Program-made: the position numbers and the translations under genes | Shown here: positions 10,341 to 19,105 of the stretch, one piece after another | Position numbering within the stretch: position 1 is the first letter of the stretch | How the letters are laid out: each line of letters starts with the position of its first letter | DNA from: Mangrovimicrobium sediminis | GTDB lineage: Bacteria; Pseudomonadota; Gammaproteobacteria; Pseudomonadales; Halieaceae | Length of the DNA: 64,000 nucleotides | Direction of reading: 5' to 3' | Assembly (NCBI RefSeq): GCF_004745945.1 | Contig: NZ_SRLE01000007.1 | Location: 372,001-436,000, forward strand | The notes under the pieces: model-generated | What the model saw: only the letters and a program-made list of their open reading frames with translations | What the model was told of the DNA's origin: nothing | The model's database searches: none

Positions 10341-11402
10341 GTGCTCCTCGCAGTCAGCGAACGCAAAAGCCACTCCCCGGAGTGGCTTTTTTACCTCTGC
10401 GCCCTGGTCGTCCTGCTGTGCCTGGCCGGCTGTGGCGAGCAGCGCCAGGTGCTGCGCCTGGAAGGGCCCACCATGGGCACTACCTGGCACGCCACCGTGG
10501 TCGGCGACGCCGGGCAGTCCCTGGACGGCGAAGCGATGCAGGCTGGAATCGCAGCCGCCCTCGAGGCGGTGAACGCCGCCATGTCCACCTACCGCGAGGA
10601 CTCCGAGATCAGCCGCTTCAACCGCGGCACCACGGGGCAGTGGGTAGCGGTGTCCGATGATTTCCAGCAGGTGCTGGAGGCCGCACTGGCGGTGGGAGAG
10701 GGCAGCGAGGGCGCTTACGATGTCACCGTCGGTCCGCTGGTCAATCTCTGGGGCTTCGGCCCGGCGCCGCACACCGATGAGCCGCCCTCGCCGCAGCGCA
10801 TCGAGGAAGTGCGCCAGCGTGTGGGCCAGGACAAGCTGGAGCTGGACGTGGCCGGCGGCCGCCTGCGCAAACACGCCGATATCTACCTGGATTTTTCCAG
10901 CATCGCCAAGGGCTTTGCCGTGGACAAGGTGGTGGCCTGGCTGGAGAGCCAGGGCGTGCACGATTACCTGGTCGAGGTCGGCGGCGAGATGCGCCTGGGC
11001 GGGCTCAGCCCGCGTGGCGATGCCTGGCGTGTGGCCATCGAGCAACCGGACAGCGAACATTTCGGCGTGGCGCGCGCGATCAAGCCGGGGGATGCCGGCG
11101 TCGCCACCTCTGGCGATTACCGCAATTTCTTTGAAGTGGATGGCGTACGCTATTCCCACAGTATCGATCCGCGCAGCGGCTATCCGGTGGCCCATGAACT
11201 GGTCTCGGTGACTGTTGTCCACAGCAACTGCATGCTCGCCGATGCCTGGGCCACGGCGCTCACCGTGCTCGGCCCCGAGGCCGCCTGGTCGGTGGCGCAG
11301 GCACAGGGCTTGGCGGTATATTTCATCCAGCGGGACGGGGAGGGGTTTGCGAGCCGGTATACCGATGCTTTCGCTCCCTACCTGGTAACCGACCCGCAGT
11401 AG
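10341..11402 (+). CDS. apbE: FAD:protein FMN transferase ApbE (lipoprotein)
   Basis: Transfers FMN from FAD to the acceptor Thr of NqrB and NqrC. From GTG 10341 it is 353 residues: a short signal peptide, lipobox LAGC with Cys31, then ApbE motifs GPTMGTTWH, DFSSIAKGFAVDKV and VEVGGEMRLGG. The alternative TTG at 10320 would overlap nqrF. No in-frame ATG, GTG or TTG lies between the hairpin at 10365-10392 and the lipobox, so that terminator-like hairpin must be inside the coding region (residues 9-17). Confidence 0.93.
   Translation: MLLAVSERKSHSPEWLFYLCALVVLLCLAGCGEQRQVLRLEGPTMGTTWHATVVGDAGQSLDGEAMQAGIAAALEAVNAAMSTYREDSEISRFNRGTTGQWVAVSDDFQQVLEAALAVGEGSEGAYDVTVGPLVNLWGFGPAPHTDEPPSPQRIEEVRQRVGQDKLELDVAGGRLRKHADIYLDFSSIAKGFAVDKVVAWLESQGVHDYLVEVGGEMRLGGLSPRGDAWRVAIEQPDSEHFGVARAIKPGDAGVATSGDYRNFFEVDGVRYSHSIDPRSGYPVAHELVSVTVVHSNCMLADAWATALTVLGPEAAWSVAQAQGLAVYFIQRDGEGFASRYTDAFAPYLVTDPQ
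10365..10392 (+). terminator. Intrinsic terminator/attenuator inside the apbE start
   Basis: GCCACTCC (10369-10376) pairs with GGAGTGGC (10379-10386), leaving a tight C-rich loop. An A-run precedes it and six T follow (10387-10392). It looks like the nqr operon terminator yet lies within the first codons of apbE. Confidence 0.75.
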
Positions 11403-11436
11403 CAATCGTGGGCCATATGCCCACAGCGAGGAGACA

Positions 11437-11679
11437 ATGTCGACATTCCTGATCACCGCACTCGTTTTCGGCCTGGTCATGCTGGGCATGGCCGTGGGCG
11501 TGATCTTTGGCCGCGCGCCGATCAAGGGCTCCTGCGGCGGCATCGGTGCCCTGGGCATCGACCAGGCCTGCTCCATCTGCGGCGGCGACCCGCAGCGCTG
11601 CGAGGAGGAAACCCGCTCACCCGCGTCCGGCGAGAGCGCCGCGCAGGCGCAATACTACTCCGCCGATCGCGACAACTGA
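11437..11679 (+). CDS. nqrM: Na+-NQR maturation protein NqrM
   Basis: Small membrane-anchored protein (80 residues) needed for Na+-NQR assembly, probably delivering iron to the NqrD/NqrE site. It has one N-terminal helix followed by Cys33, Cys45, Cys48 and Cys55 (GSCGGIG, DQACSICGGDPQRC), the family's conserved cysteines. GAGGAG precedes the ATG. It lies between apbE and lolC, the usual nqr-linked position. Confidence 0.93.
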   Translation: MSTFLITALVFGLVMLGMAVGVIFGRAPIKGSCGGIGALGIDQACSICGGDPQRCEEETRSPASGESAAQAQYYSADRDN

Positions 11680-11697
11680 GCGGATCCAGCCCGCCCC

Positions 11698-12954
11698 ATG
11701 AGCGCCCCTGCCGCGGCGGGCTTCGCCTGGTTTATCGGCCTGCGCTACAGCTTCAGCCGTAAACGCAACCGCTTCACTTCCCTGATCGCACTGGTCTCCA
11801 TGCTCGGCATGGTGATCGGTGTGGCCTCGCTGATCACCGTGCTCTCGGTCATGAACGGCTTCGCCGGTGAGTTGCGCGGACGCATCCTGTCACTGGTGCC
11901 CCACGGGTTCGTCGAAGCCGGCGGTGAGGGCATGAGCGACTGGCAGCAGCGCGCACGCGAGATCGAGGCTATGCCCGGCATCAATGCCACGGCCCCCTAC
12001 ATCACCGACAAGGTCATCTTCGTCAACGGGCGCAGTCTGCACGGCGGCGTGCTCACGGCGATCGACCCGCAGCAGGAGGCGCGCGTCTCGCGGGTCACCC
12101 ACGCGCTGCGCGCCGGATCGCTGGCCTCCCTGGAGGAACCCGGCTTCAACCTCGTGCTCGGTTCGGTATTGGCGCGCATGCTCAACGTGGGAATCGGCGA
12201 CAGTGTCGAGGTCACCGTGCCGCGCCTGACGGTGACGCCGCTCGGGGTATTCCCGCGCAGCAAGCGCCTCACCGTGACCGGTATTTTCGAGGTCGGCGCA
12301 CCGCCGGACGGCTACCAGGCCTTCATCGGGCTGCCGATCGGCCAGAAACTGCTGGGCCCGCGGCACGCGGTGGACGGCCTGCAGGTGCACACGGACGACC
12401 TGTTCGCGGCCCCGGATATCATGCGTGCGCTGGGTCAGAACCTGCCGGCAGACTACCGGGTGCGCGACTGGAGCCAGACCCAGGGCTCCCTGTTCCGCGC
12501 GGTGAAAATGGAGAAGATTATGGTCAGCCTGCTGCTGCTCAGCGTGGTTGCGGTGGCGGCGTTCAATATCGTCTCCACCCTGGTCATGTCGGTGGCGGAG
12601 AAGCGCGGCGATATCGCGGTGCTGCGCACGATGGGTGCGCGCGCCGGGAGCATCATGCTGATCTTCATCTGGCACGGCCTTGCCCTGGCCCTGGTCGGTG
12701 TCGCCAGCGGGGTGGTACTGGGCGTGCTGCTGGCGGAGAATATCTCCACTATTACCCGGTTCGCGGAGAACCTGTTTGGCGTGAAGCTCTTTGATCCCAG
12801 CGTGTATTTCATTACCGAATTGCCCTCGGTGCTGCAGTGGGGCGATGTCATCGCCGTGGTGATCGCAGCGTTTTTGCTCAGCCTGCTGGCGACCCTGTAC
12901 CCGGCATGGCGCGCGGCCCGTGTCGCGCCGGCGGAGGTGCTGCGCTATGAATGA
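11698..12954 (+). CDS. lolC: Lipoprotein-releasing ABC permease LolC
   Basis: Inner-membrane subunit of LolCDE, which extracts outer-membrane lipoproteins and hands them to LolA. The 418 residues have one N-terminal helix, a large periplasmic domain and a C-terminal FtsX core with three helices ([14 protein letters not shown] is typical). The N-terminus [19 protein letters not shown] is characteristic of the family. Its last codons overlap the lolD ATG. A paralogous permease follows lolD, so the C/E assignment rests on gene order. Confidence 0.92.
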   Translation: MSAPAAAGFAWFIGLRYSFSRKRNRFTSLIALVSMLGMVIGVASLITVLSVMNGFAGELRGRILSLVPHGFVEAGGEGMSDWQQRAREIEAMPGINATAPYITDKVIFVNGRSLHGGVLTAIDPQQEARVSRVTHALRAGSLASLEEPGFNLVLGSVLARMLNVGIGDSVEVTVPRLTVTPLGVFPRSKRLTVTGIFEVGAPPDGYQAFIGLPIGQKLLGPRHAVDGLQVHTDDLFAAPDIMRALGQNLPADYRVRDWSQTQGSLFRAVKMEKIMVSLLLLSVVAVAAFNIVSTLVMSVAEKRGDIAVLRTMGARAGSIMLIFIWHGLALALVGVASGVVLGVLLAENISTITRFAENLFGVKLFDPSVYFITELPSVLQWGDVIAVVIAAFLLSLLATLYPAWRAARVAPAEVLRYE

Positions 12955-13675
12955 TCCCCGTGCTGCGGCCCCCGCTCACGCACAGGGCGATCCGGCACAG
13001 GAAGTCGTGCTGCGCTGCGAAGGCCTGGGCCGTGCCTACGAGGACGGCGACCGGCGCGTGCGCGTGCTGGAGGGCGTGGAACTGGCGCTGGCACCGGGCG
13101 AGAAAATCGCCGTGGTCGGCGCCTCCGGTTCCGGCAAGTCGACCCTGCTCAACCTGCTCGGCGGGCTGGACCGCCCCAGTGCCGGCCGCGTTCTGCTGTG
13201 CGGCGCCGATCTCGCGACCCTGCCCGAGCGCAAGTTGTGCGAGTTGCGCAACCGGCAGTTGGGTTTCGTCTACCAGTTCCACCACTTGCTGCCCGAGTTC
13301 GACGCCCGCGAGAACGTGGCCATGCCGCTGCTGATTCGCGGCACGGCGCGGCGCGAGGCGCTGGCGCGGGCCGCGCAGGTGCTGGAGCGCGTCGGCCTGG
13401 CGCAGCGCCTGGACCACCGCCCGTCACAGCTCTCCGGCGGCGAGCGCCAGCGCGTGGCCATCGCCCGCGCACTGGTGGGCGAACCGGCCTGCGTGTTGAT
13501 GGACGAACCCACCGGCAACCTGGATCCGGCCTCCGCGGCCCAGGTGCTGGAGCTGATCGACGAACTCGGTGCCCTGCGCGCCGCCTTCGTGGTGGTCACC
13601 CACGACCCGGCCATCGCCGCGCGCATGCACCGCACCCTGGAGTTGCGCGAGGGCCGCCTGGAGCCGCGCGCTTGA
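12947..13675 (+). CDS. lolD: Lipoprotein-releasing ABC ATPase LolD
   Basis: Cytoplasmic ATPase of LolCDE, 242 residues. Walker [10 protein letters not shown] at about residues 58-66, signature [15 protein letters not shown], Walker [12 protein letters not shown] and the switch His in VVVTHD are intact. ATG 12947 overlaps the lolC stop by 8 bases. An upstream in-frame GTG at 12920 would only extend it into lolC. Its stop overlaps the TTG start of lolE by 3 bases. Confidence 0.95.
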   Translation: MNDPRAAAPAHAQGDPAQEVVLRCEGLGRAYEDGDRRVRVLEGVELALAPGEKIAVVGASGSGKSTLLNLLGGLDRPSAGRVLLCGADLATLPERKLCELRNRQLGFVYQFHHLLPEFDARENVAMPLLIRGTARREALARAAQVLERVGLAQRLDHRPSQLSGGERQRVAIARALVGEPACVLMDEPTGNLDPASAAQVLELIDELGALRAAFVVVTHDPAIAARMHRTLELREGRLEPRA

Positions 13676-14916
13676 ACTGGGGCGAACGCGCCCGGGTGGC
13701 AGTGCGCTATACCTTCGGCCACGGCCAGGGGCATCTCTCGACCTTCCTCTCCTCGCTGTCCATGCTCGGCCTGGTGCTGGCCATCGCGTTGCTGGTCACC
13801 GTGCTCTCGGTGATGAACGGCTTCGACCGGGAGATGCGCGAACGCATCCTCGCGCTGGTTCCCCACGTCACAATTTACGGCTACCAGCCGATGCGCGAGT
13901 GGCGCGAACTCGCCGCGGAAGTCGCGGCGAACCCGGAAGTGCGCAGTGTGAGCCCGTTCACCGAGTTCGACGCGCTGTTCATCCGCGGCGAGGCGATCGA
14001 GACCGCGCGCGGCATCGGCGTGCCGGTGGCGGACGCGGCCAACCGCGCGCTGCTGGACACCATGGCGCCGGCGCAGCGCGCGGATTTCCTCGCCCGCGAT
14101 GACGCCATCGCCCTGGGCTCGGGCATCGCCGAACGGCTCGGCGTCAGCCCCGGCGACACCGTCACCCTGGTGGTGCCCGGCGGCGGTATCAGCGGCGCGG
14201 TGGACGGCACCCGTTACCGCGCCCTGTACTTGGCGGCGGTTATGCATTCCGGCACGGAGTTGGACGAGGCGGTGGCGCTGCTGCACCTGGACATGGCCTC
14301 GCAACTGGCCGGGCTGGAGGGCGCCGTCAGCGGCTTGCGCCTGGCCACTGGCGACCTGTTCGCCGCCCCCGCGATTGCGCGGCAGGTATTGTCGTCCCTG
14401 CCGCCGGGGTACTTCGCCACCCACTGGATGATGACCCACGGCAACCTGTACGCGGCGATCCAGCTGTCGCGCCGCTTGGTCAGCCTGCTGCTGTTCTCGA
14501 TCATCGCCGTGGCCGCGTTCAACGTGGTTTCGTCGCTGGTGCTGGTGGTGTTCGACAAACAGGACAACATTGCCATCCTGCGCACCCTGGGTGCCTCCGG
14601 GCGCGACATCGCCTGGATCTTCGTGCTGCAGGGGGCGATGATCGGCGTGGCCGGCGTGTGTGCCGGGAGCCTGGCGGGGGCGGGTTTCAGCCAGCTGGTG
14701 CCGGGCCTGGTGCGCGCCCTGGAGCGCCTGACCGGCTTCCATTTCCTGCACACGGATGTCTATCCGGTGTCGTTCATCCCCGTCGACCTGCAGTGGCAGG
14801 ACCTGCTGGTGGTGGGCGGCGTGGCCTTCGCCATGTGCGTGCTGGCGGCGATCTATCCCGCTAGACGTGCGGCCCGGCTGGCGCCGGCGCTGGTACTCAA
14901 CCACGAGCGCAGCTGA
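13672..14916 (+). CDS. lolE: Lipoprotein-releasing ABC permease LolE
   Basis: Second FtsX-family permease of LolCDE, 414 residues, clearly paralogous to lolC. It opens [28 protein letters not shown], has [20 protein letters not shown] at the same place as LolC, and carries the same C-terminal core ([16 protein letters not shown]). I chose TTG 13672, which overlaps the lolD stop in a TTGA junction. The open frame continues upstream, but that part is lolD read out of frame. Confidence 0.92.
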   Translation: MNWGERARVAVRYTFGHGQGHLSTFLSSLSMLGLVLAIALLVTVLSVMNGFDREMRERILALVPHVTIYGYQPMREWRELAAEVAANPEVRSVSPFTEFDALFIRGEAIETARGIGVPVADAANRALLDTMAPAQRADFLARDDAIALGSGIAERLGVSPGDTVTLVVPGGGISGAVDGTRYRALYLAAVMHSGTELDEAVALLHLDMASQLAGLEGAVSGLRLATGDLFAAPAIARQVLSSLPPGYFATHWMMTHGNLYAAIQLSRRLVSLLLFSIIAVAAFNVVSSLVLVVFDKQDNIAILRTLGASGRDIAWIFVLQGAMIGVAGVCAGSLAGAGFSQLVPGLVRALERLTGFHFLHTDVYPVSFIPVDLQWQDLLVVGGVAFAMCVLAAIYPARRAARLAPALVLNHERS

Positions 14917-14963
14917 AAACCCGCCCGCCGCATACGCTTCCCGTTAGCCCACTATTCCATTAA

Positions 14964-15497
14964 TCACTGCGGCCCGGCGCGCCGCGCCCGGTCGCGCTTG
15001 CGCTGGCGCCACTTGGTGGCCACGCGAATGCGCCACAGGATGTTGATCATGAAATAGCCCAGCGAGCCGAAGAACAGGCCCAGCAGCAGGCAGCCGAGCA
15101 GGAAGGGCTCCCAGATTTCGCTGAGGCGGTGCGTGAGCCAGTGGAAACTGAGCTCGAACTCCATCGCCTGCACCGGGTGGCGCAGGATCAGCGCCCCCAG
15201 GCGGTAGGCCAGGTAATAGATTGCCGGCATGGTCACCGGGTTGGTGATCCACACCAGTCCCACCGACAGCGGCAGGTTGCAGCGCAGCAGCACTGCCATT
15301 GCCGCCGCGAGCACCATCTGGCCGGGGATCGGCATGAACGCCATGAACAGGCCGACGAAGAAGCCCATGGCCGAGGAGTAGCGGTTGATATGCCAGAGGT
15401 TGTTCGCGTAAATCCAGTCGCCGAGGATGTGCAGGGACTTGATCTCCCGCAGGCGCTCCGGTGTCGGCATCATGGATTTCAGCGTTTTTTTCGGCAT
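14964..15497 (-). CDS. DUF2062 membrane protein
   Basis: 177 residues, three or four hydrophobic segments and a basic C-terminus. The body, SAMGFFVGLFMAFMPIPGQM followed by WITNPVTMPAIYYLAYRLG, is typical of DUF2062 proteins of unknown function. It lies opposite the surrounding operon, between lolE and comEC, which is also its place in Pseudomonas as I recall. No function should be inferred beyond inner-membrane location. Confidence 0.85.
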   Translation of the reverse strand: MPKKTLKSMMPTPERLREIKSLHILGDWIYANNLWHINRYSSAMGFFVGLFMAFMPIPGQMVLAAAMAVLLRCNLPLSVGLVWITNPVTMPAIYYLAYRLGALILRHPVQAMEFELSFHWLTHRLSEIWEPFLLGCLLLGLFFGSLGYFMINILWRIRVATKWRQRKRDRARRAGPQ

Positions 15498-15648
15498 GTC
15501 CTGGCTGCGCGATTTCGATGTCGGCCCGACTGCCGCGACCGTGCTTAGATAGGTCGGCGTCGTCCGCGTGGCGATGGCAAGACGGACGGGCGTGCGGGGG
15601 CGCTATTATGCCCTCTCGGACCCGGGTTCTCTACCGGTGTACTCGGCA

Positions 15649-17949
15649 ATGCTTGGCTGGCTGGCGGGCACGGTTCTGCTCGCGCTGCTGCCGCGCCTGC
15701 CCGGCGCGGCCACCCAGGTGCTGCTGGTCGCTGCCGGGCTGGTCCTGCTGCTTGCGGGCCGCGCAGGCGCGTCAAGGTATCGGCTTTTGGGCCGTCTCGG
15801 ATGCGGGCACGCATGGCTCGCGGCGGGCGCCCTGTTGTGCGCCCTGGGCAGCGGCGCCTGGCGAGCGGCGGATTACCTGGCCGGGCAGTTGCCGCCGGCC
15901 TGCAATACCGAGGAGATTGTCCTGCGCGGGCGCGTCGCCAGTCTGCCGCGGCGCTCTTCCTTCGCCGATGGCGTAAAGCGCCAGCGATTCGAATTCGACG
16001 TGGCGCAGCTGACGCCGGATGAGTGCAGCGGCCCGCGCCGTGTGTTGTTGTCCTACTACGGTACCCACGAGCTCGTCCCCGGGGAGGACTGGCGGTTTAC
16101 GACGCGCCTGCGGCACCCCTGGGGCCTGGCCAATCCCGGCTCCTTCAACGCCCGCGGCTGGTATGCCGCAAGCGGAGTGCACGCCACCGGCAGCGTGCGC
16201 GGGGAGGACGAACGCCTGGCGCCGGCGGGCGCGGGCATTGGTCCGCTGCGTGCGCAGCTCGCCGCAGCGATGGCCGGGGCCGGCCTGACCGCGGCGCCGG
16301 CGGCCATGTTGCCCGCACTAACGGTGGGCGACCGCTCAGGGCTGGACCACCACCTGTGGCGCCTGCTGCAGGCCTTCGGCGTAAATCACCTGCTGGTGAT
16401 TTCCGGCCTTCACGTGGCCATGGTCGCCGGCCTCGGCCTGCTGCTCGGGCGCGCGCTCGCGGCGCTGCTCGCATGCGGCGGCTCCCGGCGCTGGCAACGG
16501 GCGGTGCCCGCCTGCTGCGCAATGCTCGGCGCCGTGAGCTACGCGGCACTGGCGGGATTCTCGCTGCCCACCGTGCGCGCCCTGTGTATGGTCGCCTGTC
16601 TGTTGTTTGCCACGTTGCTGGCCCGCCGCAGCGGGGCGGGGCACAGCCTGTTGCTGGCGGCCTGCCTGCTGCTGCTCCTGGACCCTCTCGCGCTGCTCGG
16701 CTCGGGTTTCTGGCTCTCCTGTGGCGCGGTGGCCGCCCTGCTGTGGCAGGATCGCTGGCGTAGCGCCGGGGCGTCGCCACTGGGGCGCAGTGCGCGGGCG
16801 CACCTGTACATGAACCTGGCGGTGCTGCCTACGGGGGCCTGGCTGTTTGGCGGCAGCAGCTGGGTCGCCGCGGCTGCCAACCTGCTGCTGGTGCCGCTGG
16901 TGGGTGTCTGGATAGTGCCGCTGGCGCTGGCCGGTTGTGCAGTGTGGTGGGTGGCGCAACCGCTGGCGGCGGCGCTGTGGCGCCTGGCCGGCTGGCCACT
17001 GGACCTGCTCACCAGCGCAGCTGCCGGCGTAGATACCTCGCCATTCTTTCTCGACCTGCCCGGCCGCCTGCTGCCGGTCTTTTGCGCCCTCGCTGCGGCA
17101 GTGCTCTGGCCATTGCCATGGCGGGCGGTGGCGCGCCTGATGGTGCTCAGCCTGCTGCTGCCCCTGACGATCCCGCCCAGCGTGCCGCCGCAACCGCAGT
17201 TGACCCTGCTCGACGTGGGGCAGGGTACCGCCGTCGTGTTCAGCGCCGGCGGCCGGACCCTGCTCTACGACACCGGCGGCGGCAATCCCGCGGGCCCCAG
17301 CCTGGCCCACAGCGTGGTATTGCCCTGGCTGCGCCAGCGCGGCGTGCGCGCGCTGGATGAGCTGGTGGTGAGCCACGCGGACCTGGACCACAGCGGCGGC
17401 GTGGCCGACATCCTCGCCGCGCTGCCAGTCGCCCGCTTTCGCGCCGGCGTCGGAGTGCGTGCCAACCGCGAACCGGCCCCGTGCCGCGCGGGGCAGGCCT
17501 GGGCCTGGCCCGGCGACGTGCAGTTCCAGTTCCTGTGGCCGCCGGCAGGGGCGCGGCGCGGCAACGACAGCTCCTGCGTGCTGGCGATCAACGCCTCCGG
17601 CCTGCGCATCCTGCTGGCGGGGGACGTGAGCCAGGCGGCGGAGCGCGAGATGATCCGCTACTGGGGCGATGCACTGGCCGCCGACGTACTGCTGGTCGGT
17701 CATCACGGGAGTGCCACCTCCACGTCGCAGGCCTGGCTCAATCACGTGCGGCCGCGTATCGCGCTGGTCGGCGCGGGCTACGCCAGCCGCTTCGGCCACC
17801 CGCACCCGGTGGTCATCGGGCGGCTGCAGGGGCAGGGCGTGGAGGTGCGCCAGAGCGCGCAGGAGGGGGCCCTGACGCTGCAGGTGACGCCCGCCGGGAC
17901 CCTGCGCGTCGAGGGCTTCCGTGCGCGCCTGGAAACCTGGTGGAAGTGA
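15649..17949 (+). CDS. comEC: DNA internalisation competence protein ComEC/Rec2
   Basis: Polytopic channel for import of single-stranded DNA during transformation. Order: DUF4131-like N-terminus, competence membrane domain (INHLL-type motif VNHLLVISGLHVAM, a family hallmark) and a C-terminal metallo-beta-lactamase domain (LLDVGQGTA, SHADLDHSGG, LLVGHHGS). The frame is open from GTG 15568. I prefer ATG 15649 because a TATTAT box (about 15604-15609) lies between the two. This start is uncertain by up to 27 residues. It suggests competence capacity but does not prove it. Confidence 0.9.
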   Translation: MLGWLAGTVLLALLPRLPGAATQVLLVAAGLVLLLAGRAGASRYRLLGRLGCGHAWLAAGALLCALGSGAWRAADYLAGQLPPACNTEEIVLRGRVASLPRRSSFADGVKRQRFEFDVAQLTPDECSGPRRVLLSYYGTHELVPGEDWRFTTRLRHPWGLANPGSFNARGWYAASGVHATGSVRGEDERLAPAGAGIGPLRAQLAAAMAGAGLTAAPAAMLPALTVGDRSGLDHHLWRLLQAFGVNHLLVISGLHVAMVAGLGLLLGRALAALLACGGSRRWQRAVPACCAMLGAVSYAALAGFSLPTVRALCMVACLLFATLLARRSGAGHSLLLAACLLLLLDPLALLGSGFWLSCGAVAALLWQDRWRSAGASPLGRSARAHLYMNLAVLPTGAWLFGGSSWVAAAANLLLVPLVGVWIVPLALAGCAVWWVAQPLAAALWRLAGWPLDLLTSAAAGVDTSPFFLDLPGRLLPVFCALAAAVLWPLPWRAVARLMVLSLLLPLTIPPSVPPQPQLTLLDVGQGTAVVFSAGGRTLLYDTGGGNPAGPSLAHSVVLPWLRQRGVRALDELVVSHADLDHSGGVADILAALPVARFRAGVGVRANREPAPCRAGQAWAWPGDVQFQFLWPPAGARRGNDSSCVLAINASGLRILLAGDVSQAAEREMIRYWGDALAADVLLVGHHGSATSTSQAWLNHVRPRIALVGAGYASRFGHPHPVVIGRLQGQGVEVRQSAQEGALTLQVTPAGTLRVEGFRARLETWWK

Positions 17950-17983
17950 GGATTCCCGGTACCTTCCCCTGTTGCGCTGTGCG

Positions 17984-17989
17984 TATAAT
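17984..17989 (+). promoter_or_regulatory. Probable -10 box for exbB operon
   Basis: Perfect TATAAT in the 73-base gap after comEC, 34 bases before the exbB start. No good -35 is visible at 17 bases. Confidence 0.4.
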
Positions 17990-18022
17990 TGGGCACTCTA
18001 AGAATCCTGGTGAGTACCTGCC

Positions 18023-18646
18023 GTGCTGGAATTACTGGTTGCTGGCGGATGGTTGATGGCAGTGTTGGTGCTGTGTTCGGTCGTCGCTCTGGCCATCTGC
18101 ATCGAACGCTTTTACACCCTGAACCCGAAAAAAATTGCCCCCCCGCACCTGCTGGCCACGGTGTGGAAACAGCTCAAGGCCGGGGAGATGGACGCTGCGC
18201 GACTCAAGGCGCTGAAACAGTCCTCGCCGCTGGGCCGCATCCTCGCCGCCGGCCTGTCCAACGCCTACCACGGGCGTGAAGTCATGAAGGAGAGCATTGA
18301 GGAGGCGGCCGGGCACGTGGTCCACGACCTCGAGCGCTACCTCAACACCCTGGGCACCATCGCCGCGGTGACCCCGCTGATCGGCCTGCTCGGCACCGTG
18401 GTCGGCATGATCCGCGTGTTCGCCGAGATCATGTCCCAGGGCACCGGCAACGCCAGCGTGCTCGCCGGCGGTATTTCCCAGGCCCTGATCACCACCGCCG
18501 CGGGGCTGACCATCGCCATCCCCGCCCTGGCCATGCACCGCTACTTCGTCGGCAAGATCGACGCTATCGTCGTTGAACTGGAGCAGGAGACCATCAAGCT
18601 GGTTGACGCCCTGCACAGCGAAGAGCACGCGGAAGGCAAATCTTGA
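18023..18646 (+). CDS. exbB: ExbB/TolQ-type proton channel protein
   Basis: MotA/TolQ/ExbB family, 207 residues and three hydrophobic helices. The family signature GTIAAVTPLIGLLGTVVGMI and the C-terminal ITTAAGLTIAIPALAMHRYF are clear. With ExbD it forms the proton-driven motor for a TonB-like partner, but no tonB lies in this window. GTG start with GGTGAG 7 bases upstream. It is first in exbB-exbD-msbA-lpxK-kdsB, so it may act in envelope processes linked to that operon. Confidence 0.9.
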   Translation: MLELLVAGGWLMAVLVLCSVVALAICIERFYTLNPKKIAPPHLLATVWKQLKAGEMDAARLKALKQSSPLGRILAAGLSNAYHGREVMKESIEEAAGHVVHDLERYLNTLGTIAAVTPLIGLLGTVVGMIRVFAEIMSQGTGNASVLAGGISQALITTAAGLTIAIPALAMHRYFVGKIDAIVVELEQETIKLVDALHSEEHAEGKS

Positions 18647-19071
18647 AATTCCGCCGCCAGCAGGTCGAGGCCGTCAATATCAACCTGACGCCGCTGATCG
18701 ATGTGGTCTTCCTGCTGCTGATCTTCTTTATGGTCTCCACCACCTTCACCCGCGAGACCCAGCTCTCCGTCGACCTGCCCGAGGCCCAGGGTGCGCCCTC
18801 CGAGCCCAGCGACAACGAGATCGAGATTCTCATCGACGAGCAGGGGCGCTACCGGGTCAATGGCCAGGCGCTGGTCGACGACAGCATGCGCACGCTGCAG
18901 GCGGCGATCTACAAGATCTCCGCCGGCGATACCACCATGCCGATGATCATCACCGCCGACGCCCAGGCCGCCCATGAAGACGTGGTGCGCGCCATGGACG
19001 CCGCCGGGCAGATGGGTTTCGTGCACCTGTCCATCACCACCCGCCAGCCGCGGGCCGAACCGGGTGGCTAG
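18643..19071 (+). CDS. exbD: ExbD/TolR-type protein
   Basis: Biopolymer transport protein, 142 residues. The N-terminal helix carries the proton-conducting Asp in NLTPLIDVVFLLLIFFMV, followed by a periplasmic domain. The TTG start overlaps the exbB stop (TTGA), indicating translational coupling. In Pseudomonas the equivalent pair also precedes lpxK. Confidence 0.9.
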   Translation: MKFRRQQVEAVNINLTPLIDVVFLLLIFFMVSTTFTRETQLSVDLPEAQGAPSEPSDNEIEILIDEQGRYRVNGQALVDDSMRTLQAAIYKISAGDTTMPMIITADAQAAHEDVVRAMDAAGQMGFVHLSITTRQPRAEPGG

Positions 19072-19105
19072 GGCCAAACCGGACCCGGTGCGGCGCTCCG
19101 GCCGC

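Noticed and set aside
13270-14904. 544-codon minus-strand frame over lolD/lolE
   Set aside because: Antisense to lolE, which has all family motifs; the antisense product has none.
16336-17805. 489-codon minus-strand frame over comEC
   Set aside because: Antisense to the ComEC membrane and hydrolase domains; low-complexity Gln/His/Arg product.
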